This document shows positions 42,247 to 52,630 of a stretch of 64,000 bases of DNA, piece after piece. Every line of letters begins with the position of its first letter. Positions within the stretch are counted from its first letter, which is position 1. The position numbers and the translations under genes were made by a program. Below the pieces are notes generated by a model, which saw only the letters and a program-made list of their open reading frames with translations, did no database searches and was not told where the DNA came from. The DNA comes from Azospirillum picis (lineage in GTDB: Bacteria; Pseudomonadota; Alphaproteobacteria; Azospirillales; Azospirillaceae): positions 1 through 64,000 of the forward strand of contig NZ_JAGINO010000015.1 of assembly GCF_017876115.1 (NCBI RefSeq), written 5' to 3'.

Positions 42247-43188
42247 TCAGCCGGCCGACTTCCGGCCCTGCAGAGTGTGGGCGAGCAGCGCGATCTGGCC
42301 GACCGCCAGCTCCTCCAGCCGCAGCGCTTCGGAAAGCACCGATTCGTCCGTCGACCTTTCGGCGATGTCGCCGAAACTCTCGGCCAAGCGCTCGGGCACC
42401 GCAACGGCGGCGCGCACGGCCTGCGCGATGTCGGTCGGCAGAGGACGGGCCGGCAGGGGACCGGCTGCGGCTGAGCCGGGCAATGCCGCGCTGTCGGCCG
42501 CCCGCAGCTCGGCCACGGTCCGCTCCAGCCAGGCGACCCCGTCGGGATCGCCCAGGCCGTGTAGCACGGCGGCAAGCTCCTGGAGTTCCGAGACGGCCGC
42601 GGACAGCAGGGCCGCCTTCAGCGGCTGGAAATCCGCCATGGATGCGACGCGATGGCGCGGGGCCGAACGGGTGTCGGCGGGATGCGCGCTGCGTTCCCGA
42701 TGGAACGCGGCGCGTCTCTCCCGCCGGAGTCTGGCGGCATGGGACAGCTCCTCCCGCGCCAGGGCTTCGGCATTGCTGCGGACGGGGTCCGCCTCGGCGT
42801 GGGCGGCGATGTAGCTGTAGAAGGCGAAGGCGCGCTGTTCGTTCAGGACCGCCAGGGACAGCGCCTGATAGGGTGTGATGCTGCTGCGTTCCGCCAGTTC
42901 GTCCCAGGACGAGGCGATGTCCGGCGGCAGGTGCCAGACGAAGGCCCCGGTGTCCGCAGGCGGCAGGCCGAGCGCATCCTCCCAGTGTTCGACCGCGGCG
43001 GCATGCCCTTCCTCTTCGCGGACCAGGGCGCGGAAGATGCCGGCCAGCGCGGCATCGCCCCGCCGGTCCATCATGCCGGCCAACTGGCCGTAGCGGCGTA
43101 CCGCCTCGCTTTCCATCGCCCGGGCGATGCCCATGAGGTCGGCCAGCGAGGCGACCGGGCCCGGCGGCTCCTGCGTCAGAAACGGCAT
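42247..43188 (-). CDS. Rubrerythrin/ferritin-like di-iron protein
   Basis: The protein has 313 residues. The N-terminal 150 form a four-helix di-iron site: M-E-S-E-A, then E-E-E-G-H, then N-E-Q-R-A-F, then E-E-L-S-H, the E...ExxH repeated pattern of rubrerythrin without its rubredoxin domain. The remaining 150 residues are helical and not recognised. ATG 43188 has an excellent GGAGGAG site. It is divergent from nosR and shares with it the region holding a TTGAC-N4-GTCAA site, so peroxide or NO defence under low oxygen is plausible. Confidence 0.75.
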   Translation of the reverse strand: MPFLTQEPPGPVASLADLMGIARAMESEAVRRYGQLAGMMDRRGDAALAGIFRALVREEEGHAAAVEHWEDALGLPPADTGAFVWHLPPDIASSWDELAERSSITPYQALSLAVLNEQRAFAFYSYIAAHAEADPVRSNAEALAREELSHAARLRRERRAAFHRERSAHPADTRSAPRHRVASMADFQPLKAALLSAAVSELQELAAVLHGLGDPDGVAWLERTVAELRAADSAALPGSAAAGPLPARPLPTDIAQAVRAAVAVPERLAESFGDIAERSTDESVLSEALRLEELAVGQIALLAHTLQGRKSAG

Positions 43189-43293
43189 TCCCACTCCTCC
43201 TGTCCGCATCGCCCGCCCGCGATATCCGCCGCAAGCCGGCCGGGCGGCAGTCGTCATGTCCCGCAGCATATTCCGGAAGCCGGTCATCCCGGC

Positions 43294-43307
43294 TTGACCG
43301 CGGTCAA
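43294..43307. promoter_or_regulatory. Crp/Fnr-family (Dnr/Nnr type) binding site before nosR
   Basis: TTGAC-CGCG-GTCAA is a perfect palindrome of the Fnr/Dnr class. Its centre lies 78 bases before the nosR ATG and 112 bases before the divergent di-iron gene, so it could activate nosR from a -41.5-like position. Confidence 0.8.
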
Positions 43308-43378
43308 GACGTCCGGGACCGCGGCGCGCTTAGATCCCCCAACGACACCAGGGACATGTCCGGGGAAGAGCGGTGGTG

Positions 43379-45682
43379 ATGGTCGAGACGGTTCGAAGAG
43401 TGGCGCGGGCAGTCTTGCTCGGGCTCCTCCTTCTGGCGACGGGAGCAGGCGTAACGGCGGCTGCGGCCGATGGGACGAAACTGGCCCGGTACCTGTCCGC
43501 GCTCCAGCCGGCGGATCTGGTGCCCGGCGCCGACCGCTTCGGCCAGCCCGCCGGGGGGGCGCGGCCGCTGGTCCCGGTCTTCAAGGGCGAGACGCTGGCG
43601 GGCCACGCCTACCTGACCTCGGACTTCGTCAACACCACCGGCTATTCCGGCCGGCCGATCGACGTGGTGGTCGGCCTGTCGCCCGACGGCACGGTGACCG
43701 GCGCGCGCCTGATGGACCATCACGAGCCGATCGTGCTGATCGGCATTCCGCCGGCGCGCATCAACGCTTTCATCAACGGCTATGTCGGCAAGAACGTGCT
43801 GGAGCTGGCGTCGCAGAGCGCCGCCAGCCCGCCCGTCGACATCGTTTCGGGCGCCACGGTGACGGTGATGGTCATCGGCGATTCGATCATCCGGTCCGGC
43901 AAGAAGGTGATGCAGGCGCTCGGCCATGGCACGCCCGCGGACGCGGCGACGGCGGTCAGGAAGAGCCTGGACCTGTCGCAGACCGCGGTGGAGGACTGGG
44001 CGGCGCTGATCGGCGACGGCTCCGTCCGCCGGCTGACGCTGACGGTGGGCGAGGTCAACGCCGCCTTCGAGCGCACCGGCCGTGCCGAGGCGGTGGCCAG
44101 GGCGGAAGCCGGAGAGCCGGACGACGGGTTCATCGATCTCTACGCGGCCCTGGTGACGGTTCCGGCCATCGGACGCTCGCTGCTGGGCGATGCGGAATAC
44201 GAGAGCCTGACCGGCCGCCTGAAGCCGGGCCAGCAGGCGATCCTGGTCGCCGGCCAGGGGCGCTACTCCTTCAAGGGTTCGGGCTATGTCCGCGGCGGCA
44301 TCTTCGACCGCATCGAACTGGTGCAGCACGAAGGCTCCATCCGCTTCCGCGACCGCATGCACAAGCGGCTGGGAACCGTCGCCGCCGCCGGTGCGCCGGC
44401 TTTCCCCGAGATCGGCCTGTTCGTCCTGCCGGAAACGGCGGAGTTCGATCCGACGGAGCCGTGGCGGCTGCAGCTTCTCGTGCAGCGCCCGGTGGCGGCG
44501 CTGGACAAGGTCTTCGTGACCTTTGATCTCGGCTACCAGTTGCCGGACAAATACCTGAAGGTCGAGCGTGCGGCCGCACCGGTCGCGACGCAGGCACCCG
44601 CCGGTCCGGCTGCCGCGGCGCCGGAGGTCGCAACTCAGAACGGCGTCGACGCCGAGTCCGCCGATGCCGCGGAGACCCCGCTGTGGCAGCGCATCTGGCA
44701 GAGCCGGGTCGCCGACATCGCGGTCCTGACTGTCGCGATCCTGCTGCTGACCGGCATCTTCTTCTTCCAGGACCAGTTGGTGAAGCGGCCGGCGCTGTAT
44801 GAGCGGGTGCGGCTGGGTTTCCTGGTCTTCACGCTGGTCTGGCTCGGCTGGTACGCCACGGCGCAGCTCTCCGTGGTGAACGTCCTGACCTTCGCCAACG
44901 CGTTGCGCAGCGATTTCCGCTGGGACTATTTCCTGATGGATCCGCTGGTGTTCATCCTGTGGTTCTCGGTGGCGGCCTCGCTGCTGTTCTGGGGACGGGG
45001 CGCCTTCTGCGGCTGGCTGTGCCCGTTCGGTTCCCTGCAGGAGCTGGCGTCGAAGGCGGCCAAGCGTCTCGGCATCCGCCAGGTGACGGTGCCCTTCGGC
45101 CTCCACCAGCGGCTGTGGCCGATCAAGTACATGATCTTCCTCCTGCTGTTCGGCCTGTCGCTCTATTCGCTGGCGTCGGCGGAGAAGGCCGCCGAGATCG
45201 AGCCCTTCAAGACCGCGATCATCCTCCACTTCGTCCGCGACTGGTGGTTCGTGATCTTCGCGGCGGCGCTGCTGCTCGCCGGACTGTTCATCGAGCGCTT
45301 CTTCTGCCGCTATCTCTGCCCGCTCGGCGCGGCGCTCGCCATCCCCGGCCGGCTGCGGATGTTCGACTGGCTCAAGCGCTACAGCGAGTGCGGCAGCCCC
45401 TGCCGGCGTTGCGCCAATGAATGCCCGGTCCAGGCGATTCATCCGGACGGTTCGATCAACCCGAACGAATGCATCCAGTGCCTGCACTGCCAGGTGCTCT
45501 ACCACCACGACCGCAAATGCCCGGTCATGATCCAGAAGCGGCTGAAGCGGGAACGCCGGGAAGCCGGCAGCCAGACGCCGGAGGTGCCGGAGCCGCCGGC
45601 CGGCCCAGGCCGGCGCCGTGTCGGCACCGTCAGCACCGACCCGGTGACCGGCACCCTCAGCCTGCGTCCGCGCGGGCACTGA
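43379..45682 (+). CDS. nosR: NosR, membrane flavoprotein/iron-sulfur protein for N2O reduction
   Basis: The protein has 767 residues. A signal sequence precedes a periplasmic FMN-binding domain with V-S-G-A-T-V-T (156-162) for covalent flavin. Then come membrane helices, two C-x3-C-P motifs (C-G-W-L-C-P, C-R-Y-L-C-P) and a ferredoxin-like C-terminus with C-x2-C-x3-C-P clusters. NosR passes quinol electrons towards NosZ. ATG 43379 follows GGGGAAGAG; two GTG codons just upstream are less suited. It starts the nos operon. Confidence 0.95.
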   Translation: MVETVRRVARAVLLGLLLLATGAGVTAAAADGTKLARYLSALQPADLVPGADRFGQPAGGARPLVPVFKGETLAGHAYLTSDFVNTTGYSGRPIDVVVGLSPDGTVTGARLMDHHEPIVLIGIPPARINAFINGYVGKNVLELASQSAASPPVDIVSGATVTVMVIGDSIIRSGKKVMQALGHGTPADAATAVRKSLDLSQTAVEDWAALIGDGSVRRLTLTVGEVNAAFERTGRAEAVARAEAGEPDDGFIDLYAALVTVPAIGRSLLGDAEYESLTGRLKPGQQAILVAGQGRYSFKGSGYVRGGIFDRIELVQHEGSIRFRDRMHKRLGTVAAAGAPAFPEIGLFVLPETAEFDPTEPWRLQLLVQRPVAALDKVFVTFDLGYQLPDKYLKVERAAAPVATQAPAGPAAAAPEVATQNGVDAESADAAETPLWQRIWQSRVADIAVLTVAILLLTGIFFFQDQLVKRPALYERVRLGFLVFTLVWLGWYATAQLSVVNVLTFANALRSDFRWDYFLMDPLVFILWFSVAASLLFWGRGAFCGWLCPFGSLQELASKAAKRLGIRQVTVPFGLHQRLWPIKYMIFLLLFGLSLYSLASAEKAAEIEPFKTAIILHFVRDWWFVIFAAALLLAGLFIERFFCRYLCPLGAALAIPGRLRMFDWLKRYSECGSPCRRCANECPVQAIHPDGSINPNECIQCLHCQVLYHHDRKCPVMIQKRLKRERREAGSQTPEVPEPPAGPGRRRVGTVSTDPVTGTLSLRPRGH

Positions 45683-45801
45683 CCGCCACCCACCGGCCCC
45701 CTGCCTGCCGGTGGCGGGCCAACCGGCAAGACTTTCATCGGGGCCGCCGTCTCGGCGGTCCCGCCAAGCCCCCCAAGAGGGGTTTATCGAAGGAGCAAAG
45801 C
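45683..45801 (+). other. Hairpin-rich spacer between nosR and nosZ
   Basis: Three successive inverted repeats fill the 119 bases: an interrupted CCGCCAC/GTGGCGG stem near 45684-45718, GGGCCGCC/GGCGGTCC near 45741-45763, and CCCC/GGGG followed by TTT just before the ribosome site AAGGAGC. They may stabilise the nosZ message by processing or partly terminate nosR transcripts. Confidence 0.45.
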
Positions 45802-47748
45802 ATGTCGAACGAGATGATTCCGGCGGGCGTGAACCGCCGCGCGCTTCTGGGCGGAACGGCCAAGGTGGCGGCGTTCGCCGGCCTCGCCGGTGCCGTCGGC
45901 GGCGGGACCGCAAGCGGGGTCGCCGGAAGCGCACTGTTCGGCGCGGCCGCCGCCCAGGCGGCCACCCCTCAGCCCGGCCACCTCAACGCCGAGGTGAAGC
46001 CCGGCGACCTCGACGAATATTACGCCTTCCATTCCGGCGGGCATTCCGGTGAAGTCCGTATCCTCGGCCTGCCGTCGATGCGCGAGCTGATGCGGATTCC
46101 GGTCTTCAACCGCTGCTCCGCCACCGGCTGGGGCATGACCAACGAGAGCCGGAAGATCCTGACCGAGCATATGCTGCCGGAAACGAAGAAGTTCCTGGAG
46201 ACGCGCGGCGGCATCTATCTGAACGGCGATGCGCACCACCCGCACATGTCCTTCACCGACGGCACCTATGACGGCCGTTACATCTTCATCAACGACAAGG
46301 CCAACACCCGTGTCGCGCGCATCCGCTGCGACATCATGAAAACCGACACCATCATCGAGATCCCCAACGCCGCCGCCATCCACGGCCTGCGCCCGCAGCG
46401 CTACCCGCGCACCGGCTATGTCTTCGCCAACGGCGAACAGCGCGTGCCGACCCCGAACGACGGCCGCGACCTGACCGCCACCAAGAACTACAAGTCGCAC
46501 TTCACCGCCATCGACGGCGACACGATGAAGATCGCCTGGCAGGTGTGGGTCGACGGCAACCTCGACAACACCGACGCCGACTACCAGGGCAAATACGCCT
46601 TCTCCACCTGCTACGATTCCGAAGAGGGCGTCACCGCGGCGGAGATGACCAGCGGTGAGCAGGACTGGGTCGTCGTCTTCAACCTGAAGCGCATCGACGA
46701 GGCGGTGAAGGCCGGCAAGATCCAGTCGGTGAACGGCGTGCCGGTGGTGGACGGCCGCCATGGCAGCCCCTATACCCGCTACATCCCGGTGCCGGCCAAC
46801 CCGCACGGCATCAACGCCGCCCCCGACGGCATCCACGTCACCGTCAACGGCAAGCTGTCGCCGACCGTCACCGTGTTCGACGTGCGCCTGCTGGACGACC
46901 TGTTCGACGACAAGATCAAGCCGCGCGACGTCGTCGTCGCCGAACCGCAGCTCGGCCTCGGGCCTCTTCACACCGCCTATGACGGCCGCGGCAACGCCTA
47001 CACGACGCTGTTCCTCGACAGCCAATTGGTGAAGTGGAACATCGACAAGGCGCGGCGTGCCTTCAAGGGCGAGAAGGTCGATCCCATCATCCAGAAGCTG
47101 GACGTCCAGTACCAGCCCGGCCACAACCACAGCTCGATGGGCGAGACCAAGGAGGCCGACGGCAAGTGGCTGGTGTCGCTGAACAAGTTCTCCAAGGACC
47201 GCTTCCTCAACGTCGGCCCGCTGAAGCCGGAGAACGACCAGTTGATCGACATCTCCGGCGACGAGATGAAGCTGGTGCATGACGGCCCCACCTTCGCGGA
47301 GCCGCACGATACCCTGATCGTCCACCGCTCCAAGGTGAACCCGCGCTCGGTCTACGACCGCAACGACCCGATGTGGGAAGAGGCGCGCCAGCAGGCCAAG
47401 AAGGACGGCGTGGTGCTGGAGGACGACGCCAAGGTCATCCGCGACGGCAAGAAGGTCCGCGTCTACATGTGGCAGCGCGCCCCGGCCTTCGGGCTGGAGG
47501 AGTTCACCGTCCGCCAAGGCGACGAGGTCACCGTCTATGTCACCAACATGGACGACATCGACGACCTGACCCACGGCTTCAGCATCACCAACTACGGCGT
47601 CTGCATGGAGGTCGGCCCGCAGGCCACATCCTCGGTGACCTTCACCGCCGACCGTGCGGGTGTGTACTGGTACTACTGCCAGTGGTTCTGCCACGCCCTG
47701 CACATGGAGATGGCCGGCCGCATGATCGTCGAGCCGTCCTCCACCTGA
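45802..47748 (+). CDS. nosZ: Nitrous oxide reductase NosZ (Tat-type, clade I)
   Basis: The protein has 648 residues. The twin-arginine signal N-R-R-A-L-L-G-G (residues 11-18) exports the folded copper enzyme. The seven-bladed propeller carries the CuZ histidines, including D-A-H-H-P-H and G-H-N-H. The C-terminal cupredoxin domain has the CuA ligands C626-x-W-F-C630-x3-H634-x2-M637. It reduces N2O to N2 in the periplasm. A Tat signal places it in clade I, in line with nosR and nosX here. Confidence 0.98.
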   Translation: MSNEMIPAGVNRRALLGGTAKVAAFAGLAGAVGGGTASGVAGSALFGAAAAQAATPQPGHLNAEVKPGDLDEYYAFHSGGHSGEVRILGLPSMRELMRIPVFNRCSATGWGMTNESRKILTEHMLPETKKFLETRGGIYLNGDAHHPHMSFTDGTYDGRYIFINDKANTRVARIRCDIMKTDTIIEIPNAAAIHGLRPQRYPRTGYVFANGEQRVPTPNDGRDLTATKNYKSHFTAIDGDTMKIAWQVWVDGNLDNTDADYQGKYAFSTCYDSEEGVTAAEMTSGEQDWVVVFNLKRIDEAVKAGKIQSVNGVPVVDGRHGSPYTRYIPVPANPHGINAAPDGIHVTVNGKLSPTVTVFDVRLLDDLFDDKIKPRDVVVAEPQLGLGPLHTAYDGRGNAYTTLFLDSQLVKWNIDKARRAFKGEKVDPIIQKLDVQYQPGHNHSSMGETKEADGKWLVSLNKFSKDRFLNVGPLKPENDQLIDISGDEMKLVHDGPTFAEPHDTLIVHRSKVNPRSVYDRNDPMWEEARQQAKKDGVVLEDDAKVIRDGKKVRVYMWQRAPAFGLEEFTVRQGDEVTVYVTNMDDIDDLTHGFSITNYGVCMEVGPQATSSVTFTADRAGVYWYYCQWFCHALHMEMAGRMIVEPSST

Positions 47749-47758
47749 TCGCCTGAAG

Positions 47759-47907
47759 CTCTCCCTCTCCCGCCCCGGGAGAGGGAAGGGGCCCATACGA
47801 AGCATGGGAAGGGTGAGGGTCGATCCAAGGATCAAGATCCATGTTCGGATCACCCCTCACCCTCCCGCCTGCGGCGGGTCCCTCTCTCTCCCGGGACGGG
47901 AGAGGGG
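47759..47907. repeat. Extragenic palindromic repeat element between nosZ and nosD
   Basis: Two hairpins, CCCTCTCCCG/CGGGAGAGGG (47763-47785) and CTCTCCCG/CGGGAGAG (47886-47904), flank a pair of longer complementary arms (GGGTGAGGGT near 47811 and its near complement near 47850). The whole forms a nested cruciform in a gene-free gap. It looks like a REP-type dispersed element. Confidence 0.6.
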
Positions 47908-47936
47908 ATCAATCCACCCGCCGATGGAGACAGACC

Positions 47937-49310
47937 ATGCTCCTCCGCACCGCGACAGTCCTCGCCGCAGCCCTGGCAACCGCTCCGGCGCTCGCCGCCA
48001 CGGCGACGGTCGCCCCCGGCGGCTTGGAAGCGGCGCTGGCGGCGGCGGCTCCGGGGGACACGCTGGTGCTGGCCGCCGGCGTGCATCCAGGCCCGCTGAC
48101 CATCCGCACCCCGGTCACCCTGACCGGCGAGCCGGGCGCCGTCATCGATGGGCAGGGCAGCGGCAGCACGCTGACCGTCCTTGCGCCGAACGTCACCCTG
48201 CGGCACCTGGAGATCCGCAATTCCGGCCTCAGCCTGATCGACCAGAATGCCGGCGTCTTCCTCGGCAAGGAGGCGCGCGGCGCCGTGGTCGAGGACAACC
48301 GCCTGCGCGACAACCTGATCGGCGTCTACATCTGGGGTGCCGCCGACAGCCTGGTCCGCCGCAACGACATCGTCGGCCGCACCGACCTGCGCGTGTCGGA
48401 ACGCGGCAACGGCATCCAACTGTGGAACGCGCCGGGCACCCGCGTGCTCGACAACAATGTGCGGGAGGGACGCGATGGGCTGTTCACCACCTCGTCCCGC
48501 AAGAACGTCTTCTCCGGCAACCGGTTCGAGCATGTCCGGTTCGCCGTCCACTACATGTACACCAACGATTCCGAGCTGACCGACAACGTCTCCATCGCCA
48601 ACAATGTCGGCTATGCGGTGATGTTCTCCAACAACCTGCTGATCCGCAACAACCGGTCCAGGGCGGATCGCGAACACGGCCTGATGCTGAACAACGCCAA
48701 CGGTTCGCGCATCGACGGCAACCTGATCGAGGGCCGCTTCGCCGGTGCCCTGTCCGACGATGGCGAGGCGCTGCCCGACAGCGACATCCCGCGCGACAGC
48801 GAGGCGATGAGCGACCGGCTGCGCAGCGGCACCTGGAAATGCGTCTTCATCTACAACGCCAACAAGAACCGCTTCACCGCCAACCGGTTCGAAGGCTGCG
48901 AGATCGGCGTCCACTTCACCGCCGGATCGGAGCGCAACAGCCTGACCGGCAACGCCTTCATCGGCAACCGCACCCAGGTGAAGTATGTCGGCACCCGCTA
49001 TCTCGACTGGTCGGAGAACGGGCGCGGCAACTACTGGTCCGACAATGCCGCCTTCGACCTGAACGGCGACGGCATCTCCGACGAGCCCTACCGCCCCAAC
49101 GACGTGGTGGACCGGGTGATGTGGGAGTACCCGGCAGCGAAGCTGCTGATGAACAGCCCCGGCGTCCAGGTGATCCGCTGGGCGCAGAAGCAGTTCCCGG
49201 CCCTGCACCCCGGCGGCGTGATCGACAGCGCTCCACTGATGACGCCTCCCCCGATGCCCGCCCCGGTCCAGACAGCCCAAAGCCCGATTGCCGAAAGGAA
49301 ACAGCCATGA
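47937..49310 (+). CDS. nosD: NosD, periplasmic copper-site maturation factor
   Basis: This 457-residue protein has a signal peptide (1-20, A-L-A-A) followed by a right-handed beta-helix with many N-x-x-x-x-N type turns, for example D-N-L-I-G-V-Y-I-W-G and N-N-L-L-I-R-N-N. This CASH/NosD fold works with NosF and NosY to build the CuZ site. It overlaps nosF by four bases. Confidence 0.95.
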   Translation: MLLRTATVLAAALATAPALAATATVAPGGLEAALAAAAPGDTLVLAAGVHPGPLTIRTPVTLTGEPGAVIDGQGSGSTLTVLAPNVTLRHLEIRNSGLSLIDQNAGVFLGKEARGAVVEDNRLRDNLIGVYIWGAADSLVRRNDIVGRTDLRVSERGNGIQLWNAPGTRVLDNNVREGRDGLFTTSSRKNVFSGNRFEHVRFAVHYMYTNDSELTDNVSIANNVGYAVMFSNNLLIRNNRSRADREHGLMLNNANGSRIDGNLIEGRFAGALSDDGEALPDSDIPRDSEAMSDRLRSGTWKCVFIYNANKNRFTANRFEGCEIGVHFTAGSERNSLTGNAFIGNRTQVKYVGTRYLDWSENGRGNYWSDNAAFDLNGDGISDEPYRPNDVVDRVMWEYPAAKLLMNSPGVQVIRWAQKQFPALHPGGVIDSAPLMTPPPMPAPVQTAQSPIAERKQP

Positions 49311-50233
49311 CCGACTTCACCGCGGAGGTGCAGGGCGTCACCAAGCGCTATGGCGAGACCGAGGCGGTGCGCGGCGTGGACCTGACGCTGGCGCCCGGCG
49401 AATGCGTGGCGATGGTCGGCCACAACGGTGCCGGCAAGAGCTCGCTGATCAAGCTGATGCTCGGCCTGACCACCCCGTCGGAGGGCCGCATCCGCGTGCT
49501 GGGCGGCGACCCGGCCAGCGCCGCCTGCTCCCCCATCCGCCGCCGGATCGGGTTCCTGCCGGAAAACGTCGCCTTCCATCCCAACATGACCGGCCGCGAG
49601 ACGCTGGACTTCTACGCCCGGCTCAAGGGGGCGCCGCGCGGCGGCAACGACGCGCTGTTCGAGCGGGTCGGGCTGGAACCCGCCGCGATCAGGCGTCGGG
49701 TCGGCACCTACTCCAAGGGCATGCGGCAGCGTCTGGCGCTGGCACAGGCGCTGCTCGGCGGCCCCAGGCTGCTGTTCCTCGACGAGCCGACGACCGGCCT
49801 CGACCCGGCACTGCGCCAGAGCTTCTATGCCATCGTCGCCGAGCTGCGCGACCAGGGCACGACCGTCCTGCTGTGCAGCCATGCCCTGACCGAGCTGGAG
49901 GGGCAGGCCGACCGGGTCGTGGTGATGAACCGCGGACGCAAGGTCGCCGACGGCTCGCTCGCCACCCTGCGCAGCCTCGCGCGCCTGCCGGTGCGCATCC
50001 GCCTGACCATGCCGGCCGCCGACATCGACGATCTGGTCCGCAGGGTGGGGGAGGGGGCGGCGCCGACCCGGCTGGCCGGCGGGGTGGTGGAACTGGCCTG
50101 CGCCAACGACGACAAGGTCGGGTTGGTGCGCCGCATCGCCTGCGACGGACCCGCCGTCCACGACATCGAGATCGTCCAGCCCAGCCTGGACGAGATGTAC
50201 GCCCACTTCCTGCGCCGGGAGGCCGCCGAATGA
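49307..50233 (+). CDS. nosF: NosF, ABC transporter ATPase for NosZ maturation
   Basis: This 308-residue ABC ATPase has Walker A G-H-N-G-A-G-K-S-S (about 38-46), signature Y-S-K-G-M-R-Q-R, Walker B L-L-F-L-D-E-P and the switch histidine in C-S-H-A. Start and stop overlap both neighbours by four bases, as usual in nosDFY. Confidence 0.95.
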   Translation: MTDFTAEVQGVTKRYGETEAVRGVDLTLAPGECVAMVGHNGAGKSSLIKLMLGLTTPSEGRIRVLGGDPASAACSPIRRRIGFLPENVAFHPNMTGRETLDFYARLKGAPRGGNDALFERVGLEPAAIRRRVGTYSKGMRQRLALAQALLGGPRLLFLDEPTTGLDPALRQSFYAIVAELRDQGTTVLLCSHALTELEGQADRVVVMNRGRKVADGSLATLRSLARLPVRIRLTMPAADIDDLVRRVGEGAAPTRLAGGVVELACANDDKVGLVRRIACDGPAVHDIEIVQPSLDEMYAHFLRREAAE

Positions 50234-51054
50234 ACACGCTCCTGATCATCGCCGGCAAGGAACTGCGCGAGGCGACGCGGAACCGCTGGGTCGTCGCGAC
50301 CACGCTGCTGATGGGCGCGCTGGCCCTGACGCTGAGCTTCCTGGGATCCGCGCCGACCGGCACGGTCGGCGTCGGACCGGTGGAGGTCACCATCGTCAGC
50401 CTGTCGAGCCTGACCATCTTCCTGCTGCCGCTGATCGCCCTGCTGCTGTCCTTCGACGCGGTGGTGGGGGAGATCGACCGCGGCACCATGACCCTGTTGC
50501 TGTCCTATCCGGTGGCGCGCTGGCAGTTGCTGCTCGGCAAGTTCCTCGGCCATGCGGCGGTGATCGCGCTGGCGACGGTGGTCGGCTACGGCGCCGCCGG
50601 GCTGACGATGGCGATGGGCGACACGCCGATCGGCCCGGAGAGTTGGCGCGCCTTCGCCGCGATGATCGGCTCCAGCGTGATGCTGGGGGCCGCCTTCACG
50701 GCGCTGGGCTATCTCGCCTCCACCCTCGTCCGCGACCGCGGCACGGCGGCGGGCATCGCGGTGGCGGTCTGGCTGTGCTTCGTGCTGCTGTACGACATGG
50801 CTCTCCTGGGTCTTCTGGTCGCCGGAAGCGGCATCGGCGTCGAGGCGCTGAACTGGCTGCTGCTCGCCAATCCGGCCGACGCCTACCGCCTGTTCAACCT
50901 GACCGGTTTCAAGGGCGTCAGCAGTTTCGCCGGCACCGCCGGCCTCGCCGCCCATGTCCAGTTGCCGGCCCCGATGCTGCTGGCGGTGATGGCCGCCTGG
51001 GTGGCCGCCCCGCTGGCGCTGGCCGCCGCCCTCTTTTCGAGGAAGCAGATCTGA
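50230..51054 (+). CDS. nosY: NosY, ABC transporter permease for NosZ maturation
   Basis: The protein has 274 residues and six predicted membrane helices. The start A-G-K-E-L-R-E-A-T-R-N-R-W and the stretch E-I-D-R-G-T-M-T-L-L-L-S-Y-P are typical of NosY (ABC-2 type). It pairs with NosF and docks NosD on the periplasmic side. Confidence 0.94.
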   Translation: MNTLLIIAGKELREATRNRWVVATTLLMGALALTLSFLGSAPTGTVGVGPVEVTIVSLSSLTIFLLPLIALLLSFDAVVGEIDRGTMTLLLSYPVARWQLLLGKFLGHAAVIALATVVGYGAAGLTMAMGDTPIGPESWRAFAAMIGSSVMLGAAFTALGYLASTLVRDRGTAAGIAVAVWLCFVLLYDMALLGLLVAGSGIGVEALNWLLLANPADAYRLFNLTGFKGVSSFAGTAGLAAHVQLPAPMLLAVMAAWVAAPLALAAALFSRKQI

Positions 51055-51602
51055 TGCGAACCATCCCAACCCTGCCGGCCGCCCTGCTGGGCGCCGCCCT
51101 GCTGCTGACGCTGCCCGGCTGCAAGCAGGAGCGCGCCGAGGTCGTACCGCCGCCGCCGGCGGTGCTGACCGCCGACGCCGTCGGCCACTATTGCGGCATG
51201 AGCCTCGCCGACCATGCCGGCCCGAAGGGGCAGATCCTGGTGAAGGGACAGGAGCGCCCGATCTGGCTGTCGTCGGTGCGCGATACCTTCGCCTTCACCA
51301 TGCTGCCGGAAGAGCCGAAGGAAATCCGGGCCATCTACGTCACCGACGTCGGCAAGTCCAAGGATCCGGAGGCGCTCGACATGACCGCCTGGGTGGAGGC
51401 GCGCCGGGCATGGTACGTGCTGGGCAGCCGCCTGCGCGGTGGCATGGGAGAGGCCGAGCCCTTCCCCTTCGCCGAGGAGAGCGCCGCCCGTGCCTTCGCC
51501 GCCGCCAATGGTGGCGAGGTGCTGCGGTTCGCCGACATGCATGAGGACCGGATCCTCACGCCCCCGGCAGAGCCCGCCATGGCGAAGGAAGACCACCAAT
51601 GA
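51054..51602 (+). CDS. nosL: NosL, copper chaperone lipoprotein
   Basis: This 182-residue protein has the lipobox L-P-G-C (about 20-23) and the conserved H-Y-C-G-M-S-L copper motif (about 45-51). Later W-L-S-S-V-R-D-T-F-A-F and the Y-V-T-D-V-G patch match NosL, which delivers Cu(I) to the NosDFY complex. It starts on the last base of the nosY stop codon. Confidence 0.93.
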   Translation: MRTIPTLPAALLGAALLLTLPGCKQERAEVVPPPPAVLTADAVGHYCGMSLADHAGPKGQILVKGQERPIWLSSVRDTFAFTMLPEEPKEIRAIYVTDVGKSKDPEALDMTAWVEARRAWYVLGSRLRGGMGEAEPFPFAEESAARAFAAANGGEVLRFADMHEDRILTPPAEPAMAKEDHQ

Positions 51603-52591
51603 CCATGCCCGTCACCCGCCGCCGCTTCCTGTCCGTGGCCGCCGCCTCTGGCCTTTCCCTGCTGCCGCAGCGAGCGCGGGCGGCCGGGGTGCCGCTTCGC
51701 ACCTGGCGGGGCGTGGCGCTCGGCGCCGATGCCAGCCTGACCATCGCCCACCCCGACCCGGTGGAGGCCGACCGTCTGATCACCCTCAGCCTGCGGGAGG
51801 TGGAACGGCTGGAGCGGGTCTTCAGCCTCTACCGTGCCGACTCGGCGCTCCGCCGCCTCAACCGTGACGGCATGCTGGACAACCCGCCTGCCGACCTCGT
51901 GCGCCTGCTGGCCCAGGCGGTGGCGTTCGGCCATGCAAGCGGGGGGGCCTTCGACCCGACCGTGCAGCCGCTGTGGGAACTCTATGCCGGCCACTTCTCC
52001 CGCAGCGGAGCCGATCCGGCGGGGCCGCCGGCCGCCGCGGTGCGGGGGGCGCGGGGGCTGGTCGATTTCCGTGCCCTGCGCGTGGACGCAGACCGCATCG
52101 CCTTCGCCCGGCGCGGGATGGCCGTGACGCTGAACGGCATCGCCCAGGGCTATGTCACCGACCGGGTGTCCGAGCTGTTGATGGCCGAGGGAATGGGGCA
52201 GGTGCTGGTCGACATGGGCGAACTGCGCGCCATCGGCCATCATCCGGCCGGCCGGCCCTGGACGGTCGGGCTGGCCGACCCCGCCGATCCCGAGCGGACC
52301 GCGGAGACGGTGGAGCTTGGCGACCGCGCGTTGGCGACGTCCGGTGGCTACGGCACCCGCTTCGATGCCGAGGGGCGTTTCACCCACCTGTTCGACCCGG
52401 CCAGCGGCACCTGCGCGGCGCACTGGCTGGCGGTGACCGTACAGTCTGCCGACGCCACCACAGCCGATGCCCTGTCCACCATCCTCTCAGTGGTGCCGGA
52501 AGGGCGCGTGGGGTCCATCCTGGCCGGCCATCGCGGCACCGCCGCCCGCCTGACCCGCCCCGACGGCAGCGTCCTTCGGCTCGCGGCATGA
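51599..52591 (+). CDS. nosX: NosX/ApbE flavin transferase
   Basis: This 330-residue protein has the Tat signal T-R-R-R-F-L-S (residues 6-12) and an ApbE domain. L-R-E-V-E-R-L-E-R-V-F-S-L-Y, N-G-I-A-Q-G-Y-V-T-D and S-G-G-Y-G-T-R are the substrate and metal patches. It attaches FMN covalently to the Thr of NosR. It overlaps nosL by four bases and ends just before a small tatA. Confidence 0.93.
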   Translation: MTMPVTRRRFLSVAAASGLSLLPQRARAAGVPLRTWRGVALGADASLTIAHPDPVEADRLITLSLREVERLERVFSLYRADSALRRLNRDGMLDNPPADLVRLLAQAVAFGHASGGAFDPTVQPLWELYAGHFSRSGADPAGPPAAAVRGARGLVDFRALRVDADRIAFARRGMAVTLNGIAQGYVTDRVSELLMAEGMGQVLVDMGELRAIGHHPAGRPWTVGLADPADPERTAETVELGDRALATSGGYGTRFDAEGRFTHLFDPASGTCAAHWLAVTVQSADATTADALSTILSVVPEGRVGSILAGHRGTAARLTRPDGSVLRLAA

Positions 52592-52630
52592 ACGTTTCCG
52601 CACAACGGTTATGGAATTGAGGAGGATATC

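Noticed and set aside
43304-45934. An 876-codon minus-strand open frame opposite nosR
   Set aside because: NosR on the plus strand has all expected motifs; the antisense frame is Arg/Gln/His-rich and runs into the nosZ leader. It is a composition artefact.
47759-47907. CRISPR-like appearance of repeated C/T-rich stretches
   Set aside because: There are only two hairpins of unequal sequence, with no regular spacers and no cas genes.
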